A DNA stretch of 64,000 bases from Polytrichum commune (taxonomy: Eukaryota > Streptophyta > Polytrichopsida > Polytrichales > Polytrichaceae), in the NCBI GenBank assembly GCA_950295325.1, contig OX485803.1, positions 2,046,001 through 2,110,000 of the forward strand. Reading direction: 5' to 3'. Positions 61,516-64,000 of this stretch are shown one piece after another. Position 1 is the first letter of the stretch; the number at the start of each line of letters is the position of its first letter. A program made the position numbers and the translations under genes. The notes under the pieces were generated by a model. It did no database searches. It was not told where the DNA came from and worked only from the letters and a program-made list of their open reading frames with translations.

Positions 61516-62555
61516 GATATTGTATGGATGGAGTGTATAGTGAAGTGCCAGTTAGTGATAGGAGGACTTGAAGACAGCAAAAGTAAAGTGCACAACTCAA
61601 ACTATTCAATTTTATCGGCGTAAAATTGCTCTAAATATGTTGTAGATAAATGAACTGAAAGGAAGTTGATTTTGAATGTTATGAAGCCCAAAAAGCTTAT
61701 ATTATGTATAAAGGGAGAATAATTCACACATAAAAATGGTGTCAAAAATATAAATTCCCTTAAGTAATAAAGCGCAATGACCTTCATGAAATAGCAACTT
61801 GATAGCCATTTTGAAAGAAGGTCTTGAGACTCCATAATACTCCATTTTGAAATGGGGGAAGGGAACCTACTTGTAGTGAAATTGTAGACGGGAAACTCTA
61901 GCACATGTGTTTAGGCCTATAGTGTGAAACATGAATTGCACCATGATCAATACATCAAAGTACAAATTAATATCATACCATAATATTTTCGGCGAAGTTG
62001 GAAAGTAACTTGCACTTGACGACTTGAGGATTGAGGCTTTGAAAAGTGAACACCAATGGAACAATAATAAGTAGTGTAGTGTACCTCTCATCCATCATGA
62101 CTAAGAAAACTTGCACCATGATATTTGTGATTATTTCCTCTAAATTGGGTCAAATTTTAGATTCAAGATCTTTGAAACTAATTATGATGTCAAATCGTCA
62201 TTAAAGAAACTATTGAAGCGTTATAAATGATTCCCAACATATTGGTGAATCAATGTGAGGCGCGCTCATGTGCAATGTTCTCTATGGTCCTAGCATCTTC
62301 ACATAATCTCCACATATATTTGGAATTGGTGTTTTATGAATACGTTGGGAATTAATCTCAAGGTGTTAAAATGAGTTTGGCCTTGACTGAGCTGATATTG
62401 AATGTTTTTTGTTCAAACCTCCGCACCAACTCCAAGCCATGCACCACAAACTTACTCCAACATGAAATTTTCTGCATGCAAAACGACTAACTCCTGACCA
62501 CATTCCAGTCAGATTAAAGGATAATTCGAATAACTTACAACTAAGTGTAAGAATA
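61516..62555. other. Unassigned AT-rich sequence
   Basis: Short frames only on both strands. Nothing recognised. Confidence 0.45.
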
Positions 62556-62619
62556 TGCTGACGATGCTGGTGATGCTGGTGATGATGGTGGGGATGGTGA
62601 GGATGATGCTGATGAAGTA
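62556..62619. repeat. GATG-based trinucleotide-like microsatellite
   Basis: Imperfect GATGCTGGT / GATGGTGGG repeats. The opposite strand reads as a His-rich frame, judged to be a by-product of the repeat. Confidence 0.8.
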
Positions 62620-63528
62620 GCAACAGGAAACAATAATTCTGTCGATGTGAGGTTTAGTGAGACAAGCTCAGTTGTGCGTAACATTTGTCAAAAGAGATGG
62701 TCCCTCTACCAAATCCCTCATCCCAAATCCCAAGTGCCAACTCACTGCCGTTGCACTCTACCTCAAAACCTCCATCGCAGCAGCTGCTGCTGCTGCCGCC
62801 GCCGCCGCCGCACCACCGGAGGGAAACAAGGAGACATTTTTTCTGAAATCCCAAACCTCCTCCCCTCCCTCACCGACCCAGTGCTTGTAAAACCTCACAC
62901 ACCAACCAGCTCGCAACATATCAACCAGCTCTTCAATCCTCCACGAATCATCCCCAATACATGCCAAAACCCTCCACACCGAAATTCATAAAGTGGCAAC
63001 CAGTCTTTAAACCCCAAGCAGAACCACCCAAAAGAGTTCACTCTCGCGGTCCCCACTGCGCATGAGCAAATCCCAGCTGGGTCAAAGCTTCCGAGCAACC
63101 AATTCAAAAAAATTATACATACATCACAATTCCTTAAATCCCCTGTGCTTCTCCCTTCCAGCGATGCAACCCCTCCCCTCCCGACCAGAACTGCAAAAAT
63201 GGATGCGTCCCGAGGGAATGAGGTCGACAACATTCATCATCAATTGGGCGGGTGGTGCAGGAAAGTAGTGGGATGTGGGGGGGCGACGGCGGCGAGTGGG
63301 ATGCAAATTAGGAGAATTGGTGACATCAGAATCGCCATGGTAGCACTACATCAGCACTACATCAGAACCGCCATGGCAGCACTACATCACTTGCATGGAG
63401 GATGTATTATATCAACCAAGAACAGCTCTTAGATTGATTGATGTACATTAAAACTTTACAAGTCTTTATTGGAGGCTTGGAGGAAAGTATACAATTTTGA
63501 TGTGAGGGAGAAGGTTAGCATGGGTGAC
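62620..63528. other. GC-richer region with a (GCTGCC)n tract; no confirmed gene
   Basis: 62,777-62,811 is a GCA/GCT/GCC triplet run. Several overlapping frames of 60-114 codons occur on both strands, none with a domain. A CAGCACTACATCA-type short repeat is found at 63,340-63,390. The missing 3' exons of the STR8-like gene were sought here on the minus strand and not found. Confidence 0.45.
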
Positions 63529-63989
63529 TCAGGAATGACATGAGGCCTGGACCAAAGATGGCTTGTAGCGAAGCCTTAATCTTGGAAAAGCATGGCCACG
63601 TGGAGACGGGGACACTTGAATATGAATTGGTGAAAAACGCTTATCTTCCTTCATCCAATTAGCATAGGCCATAGCATCCTCTGTAGGTCCACTCAGCTGC
63701 AAAAAGCACAGAAGCAAATTATCTTCAATTAAACGGATCCATAATCAACCAGGACTTAAGGAGCCATAGATTCACCATGTAGTGCACAATACATTACAAA
63801 CCGCACAACTGAGCATCTCAACAGGTCTACGAAAAGCAATATAGACTACAGTAAAATTTGTGAAAGAGAGAGCACAGAAACTTAGGGGATCCGGTTATCC
63901 TGGGGCAACGGAGAGTACTTGAGCATTGATGCCTTGATGGTTAATGTATATTTCCCCCTGGATGTTGCGACCCTGCATCTTTCCAACTC
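63529..63989 (-). CDS. Partial STR8/TrhO-like rhodanese-UPF0176 gene (two exons)
   Basis: Exon 63989-63919 (acceptor CCTAG, donor CAA|GTACTC) encodes GRNIQGEIYINHQGINAQ, and exon 63696-63529 (acceptor TTTTTGCAG) continues in phase with LSGPTEDAMAYANWMKEDKR and GHAFPRLRLRYKPSLVQ. These are hallmark segments of the N-terminal UPF0176 domain of plastid rhodanese-like proteins (Arabidopsis STR8) and bacterial TrhO, which hydroxylates tRNA uridine-34. The family continues after SLVQ with a conserved Glu/Gly stretch and a rhodanese domain with catalytic Cys. Here the frame instead runs to ASCHS and stops, with no clear donor. Earlier exons lie beyond the window edge. It is either a 3'-truncated copy or uses an unusual splice site. 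Confidence 0.72.
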
Positions 63990-64000
63990 CTAGGATTCAT

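Noticed and set aside
62366-62623. His/Pro-rich minus-strand frame
   Set aside because: It is the antisense reading of a GATG microsatellite.

Overview
This window reads as nuclear DNA of a land plant with a repeat-rich genome. The support is spliced genes with GT-AG introns, an ankyrin-PGG membrane-protein gene family, a Mutator-like (MULE) transposon, and exons of a plastid-type rhodanese/UPF0176 gene. I cannot name the species. Host coding sequence is sparse; most of the window is duplicated or transposon-derived, and no tRNA, rRNA or CRISPR array was recognised.

Left part (1-29,222). About 7.6 kb at 1-7,635 was duplicated to 16,119-24,839 (offset about 16.1 kb). Each copy holds a dispersed repeat (here called R1) followed by a minus-strand, five-exon ankyrin-PGG gene. 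ANK-A (2,339-6,704) reads through to a predicted 946-residue protein. ANK-B (from 23,637) stops at an in-frame TAG at 18,887-18,889 and has lost the end of its last exon. A third fragment (28,605-29,222) is a frameshifted piece of the last exon. R1 is present many times, in one place as a tandem array of about 578-bp units (29,223-30,692 and 42,837-44,760).

Centre (30,693-42,836). A nested transposon splits that tandem array. The outer element has CACGGGG ends and an exact 8-bp target duplication; a 409-bp relative lies at 27,000-27,408. Inside it is a 10,635-bp MULE (31,055-41,689) with 540-bp inverted repeats and an exact 9-bp target duplication. It carries a DDE/SWIM transposase (minus), a long plus-strand accessory gene and a small minus-strand gene with its own TATA box. 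The octamer GTAACATG/CATGTTAC occurs 15 times between 33,050 and 40,011 and was seen only twice elsewhere in the window. Arrays of about 130-bp repeats lie just inside both terminal repeats in opposite orientation. Together these suggest a MULE with its own sequence-specific recognition system, possibly comparable to the VANC anti-silencing proteins of Arabidopsis VANDAL elements; that parallel is inference.

Right part (44,761-64,000). This is mostly degenerate repeats and MITE-like elements: a Harbinger-like element, a 495-bp element whose empty site survives in a nearby duplicate, and a 1,142-bp element carrying a short AT-hook reading frame. At the right edge two minus-strand exons encode the N-terminal domain of an STR8/TrhO-like protein, whose remainder is outside the window or lost.
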